NCBI GenBank assembly: GCA_022767345.1
Contig: JALEOD010000040.1
Coordinates: 1 to 42,729 of the forward strand
Reading direction: 5' to 3'
Length of the DNA stretch: 42,729 nt
DNA from: Emergencia sp.
GTDB taxonomy: Bacteria > Bacillota > Clostridia > Peptostreptococcales > Anaerovoracaceae
The position numbers and the translations under genes are program-made. Shown here piece by piece: positions 8,325 through 14,394 of this stretch (positions within the stretch are counted from its first letter, which is position 1; each line of letters starts with the position of its first letter). The notes beneath the pieces were generated by a model that worked only from the letters and a program-made list of their open reading frames with translations, did no database searches and had not been told where the DNA came from.

Positions 8325-8342
8325 GAGCAATATTCATGCCAA
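8325..8342 (-). promoter_or_regulatory. Sigma-54 (-24/-12) promoter of the spmA operon
   Basis: Minus strand TTGGCATGAATATTGCTC. GG (8339-8340) and GC (8327-8328) are separated by exactly 10 nt, matching TGGCAC-N5-TTGCW with one change (C to T). It predicts a start near 8315 and a leader of about 137 nt. It is back to back with the promoter at 8356-8372. Confidence 0.6.
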
Positions 8343-8355
8343 AACTTTTCCATTC

Positions 8356-8372
8356 AGGCATGATTTTTGCTT
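8356..8372 (+). promoter_or_regulatory. Sigma-54 promoter of the small membrane protein gene
   Basis: AGGCATGATTTTTGCTT: GG (8357-8358), 10 nt, GC (8369-8370). Nearly identical to the element at 9061-9077. The next start codon is at 8427. Confidence 0.7.
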
Positions 8373-8426
8373 GTATATATGTTTGGAAGAAACCTTCCGG
8401 CAAAACAAAGCAAAGGAGATTGTTTC

Positions 8427-8897
8427 ATGCAAGGACATTTTTCAGTCATTAACAAACGAGGGTTCATCACCTCCTGTATATTAATCTTTATCAGCATTCT
8501 AGGATTTGCGTACAGCCTTTTCAGACAAATCAACGGCGGCTCCAAGCTATGGATTATACCGCTTGCACTTGCTGCCTGCTGCGCTCTCATCAGTCTTTTG
8601 ATTCTGCGCGGCGTTGCCACCGCCGGAGTCGATGTGCTGAACGGTCAGGTCGTATTTGCAGATGCAGGCGGAAGCGGGCTCAGAGAACCGCAGTTTTCAC
8701 TGGCTGATCTGGAATCCATTCAGCTTTATAACAGCGATGGCCCCATTGAAAATCCAGAAAAGGCGTCCCTTACCGGCGCCAAGGTGGTTTTTACCGCCAA
8801 GGAAAGCCGCCAGTTCGTGTACTATCCGGTAACAATTACCTATAAACAATTCCGCAATCTAAAGCAGGGGCTGTTTCAGCTTAAGTCGCTTTTATAA
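8427..8897 (+). CDS. Hypothetical membrane protein with two N-terminal helices
   Basis: 156 residues from the ATG at 8427, chosen because AAAGGAGAT lies 7-15 nt upstream; a longer frame begins at 8367 but has no ribosome site and would start inside the sigma-54 promoter. Two membrane helices occur at about 14-31 (FITSCILIFISILGFAYSLF) and 40-57 (IIPLALAACCALISLLIL). They are followed by a soluble domain of about 95 residues that resembles the PH-like arrangement of small bacterial membrane proteins (GVDVLNGQVVFAD..., VVFTAKESRQFVYYPVTI). That fold is a guess. A single-gene unit between a sigma-54 promoter and the terminator at 8920. Similar in layout and promoter to 9170-9778. Function unknown. 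Confidence 0.8.
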   Translation: MQGHFSVINKRGFITSCILIFISILGFAYSLFRQINGGSKLWIIPLALAACCALISLLILRGVATAGVDVLNGQVVFADAGGSGLREPQFSLADLESIQLYNSDGPIENPEKASLTGAKVVFTAKESRQFVYYPVTITYKQFRNLKQGLFQLKSLL

Positions 8898-8919
8898 ATT
8901 TATTTTTAAATTTTATTTT

Positions 8920-8944
8920 GACCCGTTTACGGCGGGTCTTTTTT
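8920..8944 (+). terminator. Rho-independent terminator
   Basis: GACCCG (8920-8925) / CGGGTC (8933-8938) with a 7-nt loop, then TTTTTT (8939-8944). Ends the 8427-8897 transcript. Confidence 0.85.
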
Positions 8945-8975
8945 CTTACAATTTTTTACAATTTCCGTCAAAATC

Positions 8976-9012
8976 GTCCGGATTTTAGAATGTATAATCC
9001 TAAAATCCGGAC
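8976..9012. promoter_or_regulatory. 13-bp inverted repeat, candidate activator site
   Basis: GTCCGGATTTTAG (8976-8988) and its perfect complement CTAAAATCCGGAC (9000-9012) around an 11-nt centre. No T tract follows, so it is not a terminator. Its centre lies about 93 bp before the start predicted from the sigma-54 promoter at 9061, the usual place for an enhancer-binding-protein site. Confidence 0.5.
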
Positions 9013-9060
9013 TAATCATTTTTACTAACCGATATCTGTCCTCTTTGGGTGTGTTTTTTT

Positions 9061-9077
9061 AGGCATGATTCTTGCTT
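9061..9077 (+). promoter_or_regulatory. Sigma-54 promoter of the membrane protein/VanX operon
   Basis: AGGCATGATTCTTGCTT: GG (9062-9063), 10 nt, GC (9074-9075). Differs from the 8356 element at one base. First gene starts at 9170. Confidence 0.7.
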
Positions 9078-9169
9078 CTATTATCGTAGTATAGAACTAT
9101 ATGCTTTTTCCCGGAGAAATAGCACTTGGCTTTTTATATCGGAAAAGCCCGAAAGAAAGGAATACCATT

Positions 9170-9778
9170 ATGTACAAAATTCAGTATCGTTACACGAATA
9201 TCGCGAAACAGATTTTATTTGGCGTATGCTTCTTGTATGCCCTGCTTCGCTTTATAATTATGGCAGAAATCATCATCTTCAAGATTGATGGTTATTATCA
9301 GGCGACAAACGTTCCATTGACGCTTATCATGTATCTGGCTATCTTTGCTCTGCTTTTCGTTCTCTTCCGCGGTCACAAGTACTGCTACAGCACCTACGAT
9401 GAAAAGAAGCTGACCTATCACAACAGTCTGCTGAAAAGAAGCCGCAGCCTGAATCTTTCAGAGGCACAGGTTGCTGTGTTCGACACCAGGGGCGTCAGCT
9501 TTTACGCAGAAGACGGGGATAATTTTGAAAGGGAGAAACCGATTTTCTTCCTGCCCTTTTTCAGAGACGGGATTATTGAAGCGGTGCAGATTAACAAGTT
9601 TTATAAGATGTTAAAGGAAATGCCCGGCATGCGTGTCATCAAGCGTTTTCACGTTCTGCCCGGCTACGGTAAAAAGTGGAACTTCGTCACCATCGCATAC
9701 GGATTCATTGCGGTAATCGTATTTATGAACTGCGCTACTCCGCTGACCGTATGTATCGTATTATTCCAAAATCATTAA
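9170..9778 (+). CDS. Hypothetical membrane protein
   Basis: 202 residues from the ATG at 9170, supported by AGAAAGGA about 8 nt upstream; an in-frame ATG at 9101 lacks a ribosome site. Hydrophobic segments: ILFGVCFLYALLRFIIMAEIII (about 16-37), TLIMYLAIFALLFVLF (about 52-67), and FVTIAYGFIAVIVFMNC near the C-terminus (about 172-188). The central region (about 70-165) is soluble, with the same kind of beta-rich spacing as the 8427 protein (YDEKKLTYHNSLLKRSRSLNLSEAQVAVFDTRGVSFYAE). It is 19 bp upstream of the VanX-type dipeptidase and probably co-transcribed with it. It could help substrate uptake or sensing; no family recognised. Confidence 0.8.
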   Translation: MYKIQYRYTNIAKQILFGVCFLYALLRFIIMAEIIIFKIDGYYQATNVPLTLIMYLAIFALLFVLFRGHKYCYSTYDEKKLTYHNSLLKRSRSLNLSEAQVAVFDTRGVSFYAEDGDNFEREKPIFFLPFFRDGIIEAVQINKFYKMLKEMPGMRVIKRFHVLPGYGKKWNFVTIAYGFIAVIVFMNCATPLTVCIVLFQNH

Positions 9779-9797
9779 TTTAAGGAGACTACCTATC

Positions 9798-10373
9798 ATG
9801 ACAATCAAACAGTATGGCAATTTAGTAAGACTTTTGGACGTAGATCCTGATTTTATCATCGATTTAGTCTACGCAACGGCAGACAACTTTACAGGCAGCG
9901 TTGTCTACGACTCTCCTGAATGCTACATCGATGTTGACACGGCGCAGCGACTCATTGCCGCTAAAAACATGGCAAAGAAAGATGGCTACCGCATGAAAGT
10001 GTGGGACGCGTTCCGACCAACCAGCGCTCAGCAGCGGTTCTGGGACTTGCTCCCGGACAATAACTTTGTCGCCTACCCGCCGGACATGGAGACCATCACG
10101 GAGTTTAAAAACTCCCACATGAACGGTCAGTCCGTCGACGTGACCTTAACAGATATGGACGGAAATGACATCCCTATGCCAAGCGCTTTTGATGACTTTA
10201 CAGAAAAAGCCCGTCTGGATTGTCCGACGACTTCCGGCAAGGCTCTAAAAAACGCTACATATTTGCGCGACATCATGGTCCGCGCAGGATTCAGTCCTTA
10301 CAGCGGCGAATGGTGGCATTTCTACGACAGAAATCCGGTGCCCGTAAGGTACACAGAGGCTATCCCAAGATAG
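9798..10373 (+). CDS. D-alanyl-D-alanine dipeptidase, VanX/DdpX family (M15D)
   Basis: 191-residue zinc dipeptidase that hydrolyses D-Ala-D-Ala to D-alanine. Zinc ligands and catalytic residues are all visible: SHMNGQSVD with His107 and Asp114 (SxHxxGxAxD motif), EWWHF with Glu171 and His174, and the conserved arginine in DAFRP (Arg73). It has no signal peptide, so it is cytoplasmic. No vanHA ligase genes are nearby, so it is likely catabolic, like E. coli DdpX, not a vancomycin-resistance gene. The setting supports this: sigma-54 promoter at 9061, a membrane protein before it, and M19, M20 and alanine racemase genes after it. Confidence 0.92.
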   Translation: MTIKQYGNLVRLLDVDPDFIIDLVYATADNFTGSVVYDSPECYIDVDTAQRLIAAKNMAKKDGYRMKVWDAFRPTSAQQRFWDLLPDNNFVAYPPDMETITEFKNSHMNGQSVDVTLTDMDGNDIPMPSAFDDFTEKARLDCPTTSGKALKNATYLRDIMVRAGFSPYSGEWWHFYDRNPVPVRYTEAIPR

Positions 10374-10386
10374 CCTCTGTTTTTTT
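10353..10386 (+). terminator. Rho-independent terminator overlapping the dipeptidase 3' end
   Basis: ACAGAGGCTA (10353-10362) / TAGCCTCTGT (10371-10380), 8-nt loop, then six T. The stop codon TAG at 10371-10373 is inside the stem. Confidence 0.85.
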
Positions 10387-10388
10387 GC

Positions 10389-10559
10389 TTATTGATTGTC
10401 ATTTTCATTGTCTGCCTGCATCTCTTCCTGCTCCATGCAGGCTTTTGCCTTGGCACTTTTCTTTTCTAACAAGTTCTGCATCATGCTCTTGTCGTGATTT
10501 TTCATGATATACACAAAAGACAGCGCAATAATCCCAAGGCCGATGAGGATTTTAATCAT
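10389..10559 (-). CDS. 56-residue single-pass membrane protein
   Basis: Short gene of 56 codons. GGGAGG (10568-10573) lies 8 nt before its ATG and overlaps the stop of the M19 dipeptidase, so translation is probably coupled. The product starts with a hydrophobic helix (MIKILIGLGIIALSFVYIM, residues 1-19) and continues with a charged tail (KNHDKSMMQNLLEKKSAKAKA ending in acidic and polar residues). The layout suggests a small membrane-bound accessory protein of the dipeptidase operon. Function unknown. Confidence 0.7.
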   Translation of the reverse strand: MIKILIGLGIIALSFVYIMKNHDKSMMQNLLEKKSAKAKACMEQEEMQADNENDNQ

Positions 10560-10564
10560 TGAAA

Positions 10565-11515
10565 TTACCTCCCAATTACATCTTTCAATACGCGCAGTGC
10601 ATTGCCATGGCTGATTAAATCGATTTCATCGCAGGTGAAGTGCTTTTCCATTGCGCCGATTAATTTGCCGAAGCCTGCGTAATTTACCAGTTCACCGTTG
10701 TCGTCGATTCCATCAAAGTCGGAGCCAAAGCCGATTGCTTCAATGCCTGCTTTGTCTCTCATATACAGCAGATGTTCCACAATCCAGTCGATTTTCGGCG
10801 CTTCTTCGTCATCCTTTAAGAATGGTCCGTTAAAGTTTACACCTACAACACCGCCTGCATTGCCCAAAGTTTTCAGCTGGTCGTCAGTCAGGTTACGTCT
10901 GTGTCCGCAGAGAGCTCTTGCACAGGAATGGGAAGCAACAAACGGCTTCTTGCTGTACTTTGCAACGTCATAGAAACCGCCTTCAGACAGGTGGGATACG
11001 TCGATTACCATGCCAAGACGATTCATTTCTTCAACCACTTCGATACCGAACGGCTTCAGACCACGCAGATGTTCTTCCTGATTGTCGCTGCTTGGGAAAC
11101 CTACGGAGTTTTCAAAGTTCCAAAGAATGGTCAAAAGTCTCACGCCCATATCGTAAACTTCGTGGAGTCTTTCCATCTTCCCGTCAAGAAATACGCCGTC
11201 TTCGATAGTCAGCAGAGAGGATAACATGCCCTCTTCCTTGTTCTTCATGATATCTTCTACAGAGTATACCGGTCTGATGTGCGCCTTGTTTGCTTCCATA
11301 ACTTCCTGATAGCGGGCATACATTCCCTTGATGATATCGTAGGAATCCATAGTCTCCATCTCGCTTCTGGATATGTACATCGCGAAAAACTGCGCCAAGC
11401 TGTCGTTCTGTTTTAATAACTCTATGTTGATAGAAAGGTCGGCATTATAGAAATCCAGTTCCGGCTTTCTCCATGCCTCAAGAAGTGTGTCACAATGCAT
11501 ATCTACTATTTTCAT
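10565..11515 (-). CDS. Membrane dipeptidase, peptidase family M19
   Basis: Renal-dipeptidase-like binuclear zinc enzyme. Family members hydrolyse dipeptides, often with a C-terminal D-residue. The start at 11515 (MKIVDMHCDT) is chosen because GGAGGA lies 8 nt upstream; the in-frame ATG at 11530 is itself part of that ribosome site. Zinc-binding HxD is His7/Asp9. Also visible: the bridging-Glu region LLTIEDGVFLDG, VIDVSHLSEGGF, and SHSCARALCGHRRNLTDDQLK with the second metal His and substrate-binding HRR. The 316-residue length fits. Its promoter at 11683-11699 is a near-perfect sigma-54 site, divergent from that of the M20 gene. A 56-residue membrane protein is coupled downstream. Confidence 0.92.
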   Translation of the reverse strand: MKIVDMHCDTLLEAWRKPELDFYNADLSINIELLKQNDSLAQFFAMYISRSEMETMDSYDIIKGMYARYQEVMEANKAHIRPVYSVEDIMKNKEEGMLSSLLTIEDGVFLDGKMERLHEVYDMGVRLLTILWNFENSVGFPSSDNQEEHLRGLKPFGIEVVEEMNRLGMVIDVSHLSEGGFYDVAKYSKKPFVASHSCARALCGHRRNLTDDQLKTLGNAGGVVGVNFNGPFLKDDEEAPKIDWIVEHLLYMRDKAGIEAIGFGSDFDGIDDNGELVNYAGFGKLIGAMEKHFTCDEIDLISHGNALRVLKDVIGR

Positions 11516-11622
11516 TTTATCTTCCTCCATTTTTTATTATGTAGAAAATATCGTTTTTTCGATATTTCCGGAATATCAAGAAAAGCACTTTGTTAAGTGC
11601 CTGCCCATAATAGGCGACATGT

Positions 11623-11653
11623 GTGCATAGGAATCTCTGATGCCGTAATGCAC
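11623..11653. promoter_or_regulatory. Inverted repeat GTGCAT-N19-ATGCAC
   Basis: Arms at 11623-11628 and 11648-11653, centred about 113 bp upstream of the start predicted for the sigma-54 promoter at 11725. Half-sites match those of the array at 14157-14327 (there with N24). Candidate activator site. Confidence 0.35.
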
Positions 11654-11682
11654 GCTTTTCTTATACATCTATCATATATCAA

Positions 11683-11699
11683 AAGCAAAAATTGTGCCA
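11683..11699 (-). promoter_or_regulatory. Sigma-54 promoter of the M19 dipeptidase operon
   Basis: Minus strand TGGCACAATTTTTGCTT: GG (11697-11698), 10 nt, GC (11685-11686). It matches the consensus TGGCAC-N5-TTGCW completely. Confidence 0.8.
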
Positions 11700-11724
11700 T
11701 CTTTTTTTCTAATAGGAATTGTGT

Positions 11725-11741
11725 CGGCACAAGTCTTGCAT
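11725..11741 (+). promoter_or_regulatory. Sigma-54 promoter of the M20/alr operon
   Basis: CGGCACAAGTCTTGCAT: GG (11726-11727), 10 nt, GC (11738-11739). Only the first T of TGGCAC differs. Back to back with the M19 promoter; the M20 start is at 11784. Confidence 0.75.
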
Positions 11742-11783
11742 TAAAATAGTAATTAGAAAAGAAAATTGATTACGGAGGTCACC

Positions 11784-12980
11784 ATGAAATATACATGCGA
11801 AGAAATAAAAAACAAAGTAAATGCAGTCTATGACGAGGTCATCGCACTGCGCCGCCACCTGCATATGCACCCTGAACTCAGCGAACAGGAATACGAAACC
11901 AGCGCGTTTATCTGTGAGCAGCTGGACAAAATGAATATTTCCTACGAAAAGGATATTGCAGGCTGCGGTATCTCTGCTGTCATCTACGGAAAAGACAAAA
12001 CCAAAGGGGTTGCATTGCGTGCTGATATCGATGCCCTTCCTATTGAAGAAAAGGTTGAAATCCCATTTAAATCAAAAAATCCTAATATTATGCACGCCTG
12101 CGGTCACGATATCCACACCGCAATCCTTCTCGGCGCGGCAAAAATTTTAAATGATATGAAAGAAAATTTACCGGCTTCCGTCAGACTGCTCTTTCAGCCC
12201 TCTGAGGAAACCATCGGCGGCGCCAATCAGATGATAGAAGCTGGCTGCCTGAAAGAGCCGGCTATTTCTGCCGTACTGGGCCTTCATGTAGATTCCGGCA
12301 CCGATGCCGGCAGCGTGGAATTTATCCCCGGCTCTATGAACGCCGCATGCAGCGAATTTGTGGTTACAGTAAAAGGAAAATCCTGTCACGGCGCACATCC
12401 CAACGACGGTATCGATGCCCTGCTGCCTGCCTGCACCATGGTATCCAGCCTGCAGTCCATCATCACAAGACGAATCGACCCGGCTGAATCGGTTCTGATT
12501 ACCGTGGGAAAATTCAACAGCGGTACCAAAGAAAATATCGTCTCCGGCGAAGCTGTTTTCTCCGGCACTATGCGGGCCCTGGATATGAAAAACATGGATA
12601 AACTGAGAAACTACCTCAAAGAACTTTGCGAAGGCATTGCCGCCTCTTACGGCGCCTCCTGTGAAATCAGCTTTTCCGGCAGTTATCCTACTCTGGAAAA
12701 CGACCCGCAGCTCTTTGATTGGGTCAAAGGCACGGCGGAAGAAGTTTTAGGCAAAGACAAAGTAAAACTCACCGTAAAGCCTAGTCTGGGCGCTGACGAT
12801 TTTGCGTTTTTCTGTCACGAAAGCCGCGGGCTTTACTATAACATCGGTGTTCGGAAACCTGGGGATACCTTTGCCCACCCGATTCACAGCGAATTTTTTA
12901 ATCCTGACGAGGAATGCATCCGCACCGGTATGCTGGTGCAGGTTGCGTCCGTACTGAAAATTTTGGAGGAGGAAGCATAA
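11784..12980 (+). CDS. M20 family amidohydrolase (N-acyl-amino-acid / aminoacyl hydrolase)
   Basis: 398-residue zinc hydrolase of the M20D amidohydrolase group (hippurate hydrolase, N-acetyl-L-amino-acid or N-acetyl-DAP deacetylase relatives). The start at 11784 has ACGGAGGT upstream; the frame opens 18 bp earlier without a ribosome site. Metal and catalytic motifs: RRHLHMHPELS (about 23-33), RADIDALPI (79-87), MHACGHDIHT with Cys106, His108 and Asp109, and PSEE with Glu141-Glu142. The lid domain is between about 185 and 300. It is 3 bp upstream of alanine racemase in one operon. It could deacylate or cleave dipeptides from wall turnover; the substrate cannot be read from sequence. Confidence 0.88.
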   Translation: MKYTCEEIKNKVNAVYDEVIALRRHLHMHPELSEQEYETSAFICEQLDKMNISYEKDIAGCGISAVIYGKDKTKGVALRADIDALPIEEKVEIPFKSKNPNIMHACGHDIHTAILLGAAKILNDMKENLPASVRLLFQPSEETIGGANQMIEAGCLKEPAISAVLGLHVDSGTDAGSVEFIPGSMNAACSEFVVTVKGKSCHGAHPNDGIDALLPACTMVSSLQSIITRRIDPAESVLITVGKFNSGTKENIVSGEAVFSGTMRALDMKNMDKLRNYLKELCEGIAASYGASCEISFSGSYPTLENDPQLFDWVKGTAEEVLGKDKVKLTVKPSLGADDFAFFCHESRGLYYNIGVRKPGDTFAHPIHSEFFNPDEECIRTGMLVQVASVLKILEEEA

Positions 12981-12983
12981 ATC

Positions 12984-14105
12984 ATGGAAAATACAGAAAT
13001 TCTTCGCGACACGCAGATTGTCGTCGACTTAAATAAGCTGGCAGGCAATATGGAAAAAATCAAAGAAATGGTCGGCCCTGATGTCGACATTATGCCGGTC
13101 ATCAAAGCCAACGGCTACGGTCATGGGGCAGCTGCCATCGCACCTACCCTGATGAAAAGCGGCGCCTGCGCTCTGGCAGTTGCTACGCTGACCGAAGCCC
13201 TGGAGCTGAAAGAAAGCTATCCAGACTACCCAGTGCTGATTATGGGTTACACCCCGGATAGACTGCTCCACTGGATTGTTGAGAAAGACATCATCCAGAC
13301 TATCTGGAGTATCGAGCAGGCGCAGCAGCTCGGAACGCTGGCAGCCTCCCTCGGCAAAACCGCCCGCGTTCATATCAAAGTAGACACCGGTTTCCACCGC
13401 CTCGGAAAAAGTCCCTCTGATGCGTTTGCAGCAGAAATCGCCGCTATTTTTAAGGTGGACCATTTGGAAGTAGCGGGTATTTTCAGTCATCTGGCCCTTG
13501 CCGGTCTTACCGAGGACGAAGAGCAATACCGGCAGTTTACTGATTTTATTGAAAAACTGGAAACAATGGGGTGCAAATTCCGCTATAAACACATCGCAGA
13601 CAGCATCGCCTGTGTGGACTATCCGCAGTACCGCATGAATCTGGTACGCCCCGGCGCGCTTCTTTACGGTATGAAAGGCGCTCAGTACGCCGACATCGAT
13701 GTATCGCAGATTCTCACCTTTAAGACGGCAGTGTCCCAGCTTCACCAAATCCCGGCCGGAGAAGGTCTCAGCTACGATTATCTCTGGAAAGCTGAGCGGG
13801 ACAGTATCATTGCAACTCTGCCCTTTGGTTATGCCGACGGTTACCCTCGTAATCTCAGGGACAAAGGGTATGTCATTATGAACGGCGTCAAAGCGCCCAT
13901 CGTCGGCGTCATCTGTATGGACCAGTGTATGGCAGATGTCACCGATGTGCCGGATGTATGCTGCGGCATGGAAGCTATCATCTATGGTGACGGCGAAGAC
14001 GGCTCCATGACTATCGCAGAAGCCGCGTCTCTGTCAGGTACTAACAAAAATGATATCATTGCAAGGCTGACCGCAAGACCGCCGAGGGTTTATATCGGAA
14101 AGTAG
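12984..14105 (+). CDS. alr: Alanine racemase
   Basis: 373-residue PLP enzyme interconverting L- and D-alanine. PLP lysine in PVIKANGYGHGA (Lys41), the second catalytic base in GEGLSYD (Tyr264), plus HIKVDTGFHRLG, FSHLALAG and the C-terminal domain FGYADGYPR...GVICMDQCMADVT. The ribosome site GGAGGAGG is inside the end of the M20 gene. Placed last in a sigma-54-type operon with a dipeptide hydrolase, it may be the catabolic enzyme that feeds D-Ala from wall dipeptides into alanine metabolism. The genome may hold another, biosynthetic copy. A strong terminator follows at 14239-14282. Confidence 0.95.
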   Translation: MENTEILRDTQIVVDLNKLAGNMEKIKEMVGPDVDIMPVIKANGYGHGAAAIAPTLMKSGACALAVATLTEALELKESYPDYPVLIMGYTPDRLLHWIVEKDIIQTIWSIEQAQQLGTLAASLGKTARVHIKVDTGFHRLGKSPSDAFAAEIAAIFKVDHLEVAGIFSHLALAGLTEDEEQYRQFTDFIEKLETMGCKFRYKHIADSIACVDYPQYRMNLVRPGALLYGMKGAQYADIDVSQILTFKTAVSQLHQIPAGEGLSYDYLWKAERDSIIATLPFGYADGYPRNLRDKGYVIMNGVKAPIVGVICMDQCMADVTDVPDVCCGMEAIIYGDGEDGSMTIAEAASLSGTNKNDIIARLTARPPRVYIGK

Positions 14106-14156
14106 CACTTAGTGCCTGCAGATGCTGACCTTCTAATATGTACATAATCATGCCCT

Positions 14157-14327
14157 GTGCATATTTTCGATAAAAATTCATGATATATGCACAACGCAGT
14201 GCATATTTTCAAGAAAAAAGCCTGATATATGCAGAACAAGGCAGTCAAATCCCCTTTATCTATGGATTTGACTGCCTTTTATCGTCGTAATCTGCATATT
14301 TTTCAAAAAATCCCCCAAAATATGCAC
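14157..14327. repeat. Three 36-bp inverted-repeat units between convergent genes
   Basis: Each unit is (G/C)TGCAT-N24-ATGCA(C/G) with exactly the same spacing: 14157-14192, 14199-14234 and 14292-14327. The left arm always continues ATTTT, and the right arm is preceded by (A/T)AT. A further ATATGCATATTTT lies at 14343-14355. The units lie between the 3' ends of alr and the sigma-54 activator gene, on both sides of the alr terminator. Function unknown: protein-binding sites or REP-like elements. Confidence 0.6.
14239..14282 (+). terminator. Terminator after alr
   Basis: Perfect 14-bp stem AGGCAGTCAAATCC (14239-14252) / GGATTTGACTGCCT (14264-14277), 11-nt loop, followed by a T-rich tail. Confidence 0.85.
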
Positions 14328-14394
14328 GTTCACAAATCAGAATATGCATATTTTAGAGATTTTTGTTGAATTTACGTATATTACAGACCAGGTA

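Noticed and set aside
9798-10373. VanX-type gene considered as part of a vancomycin-resistance cluster
   Set aside because: No vanH, vanA-type ligase or vanRS nearby; neighbours are catabolic enzymes.
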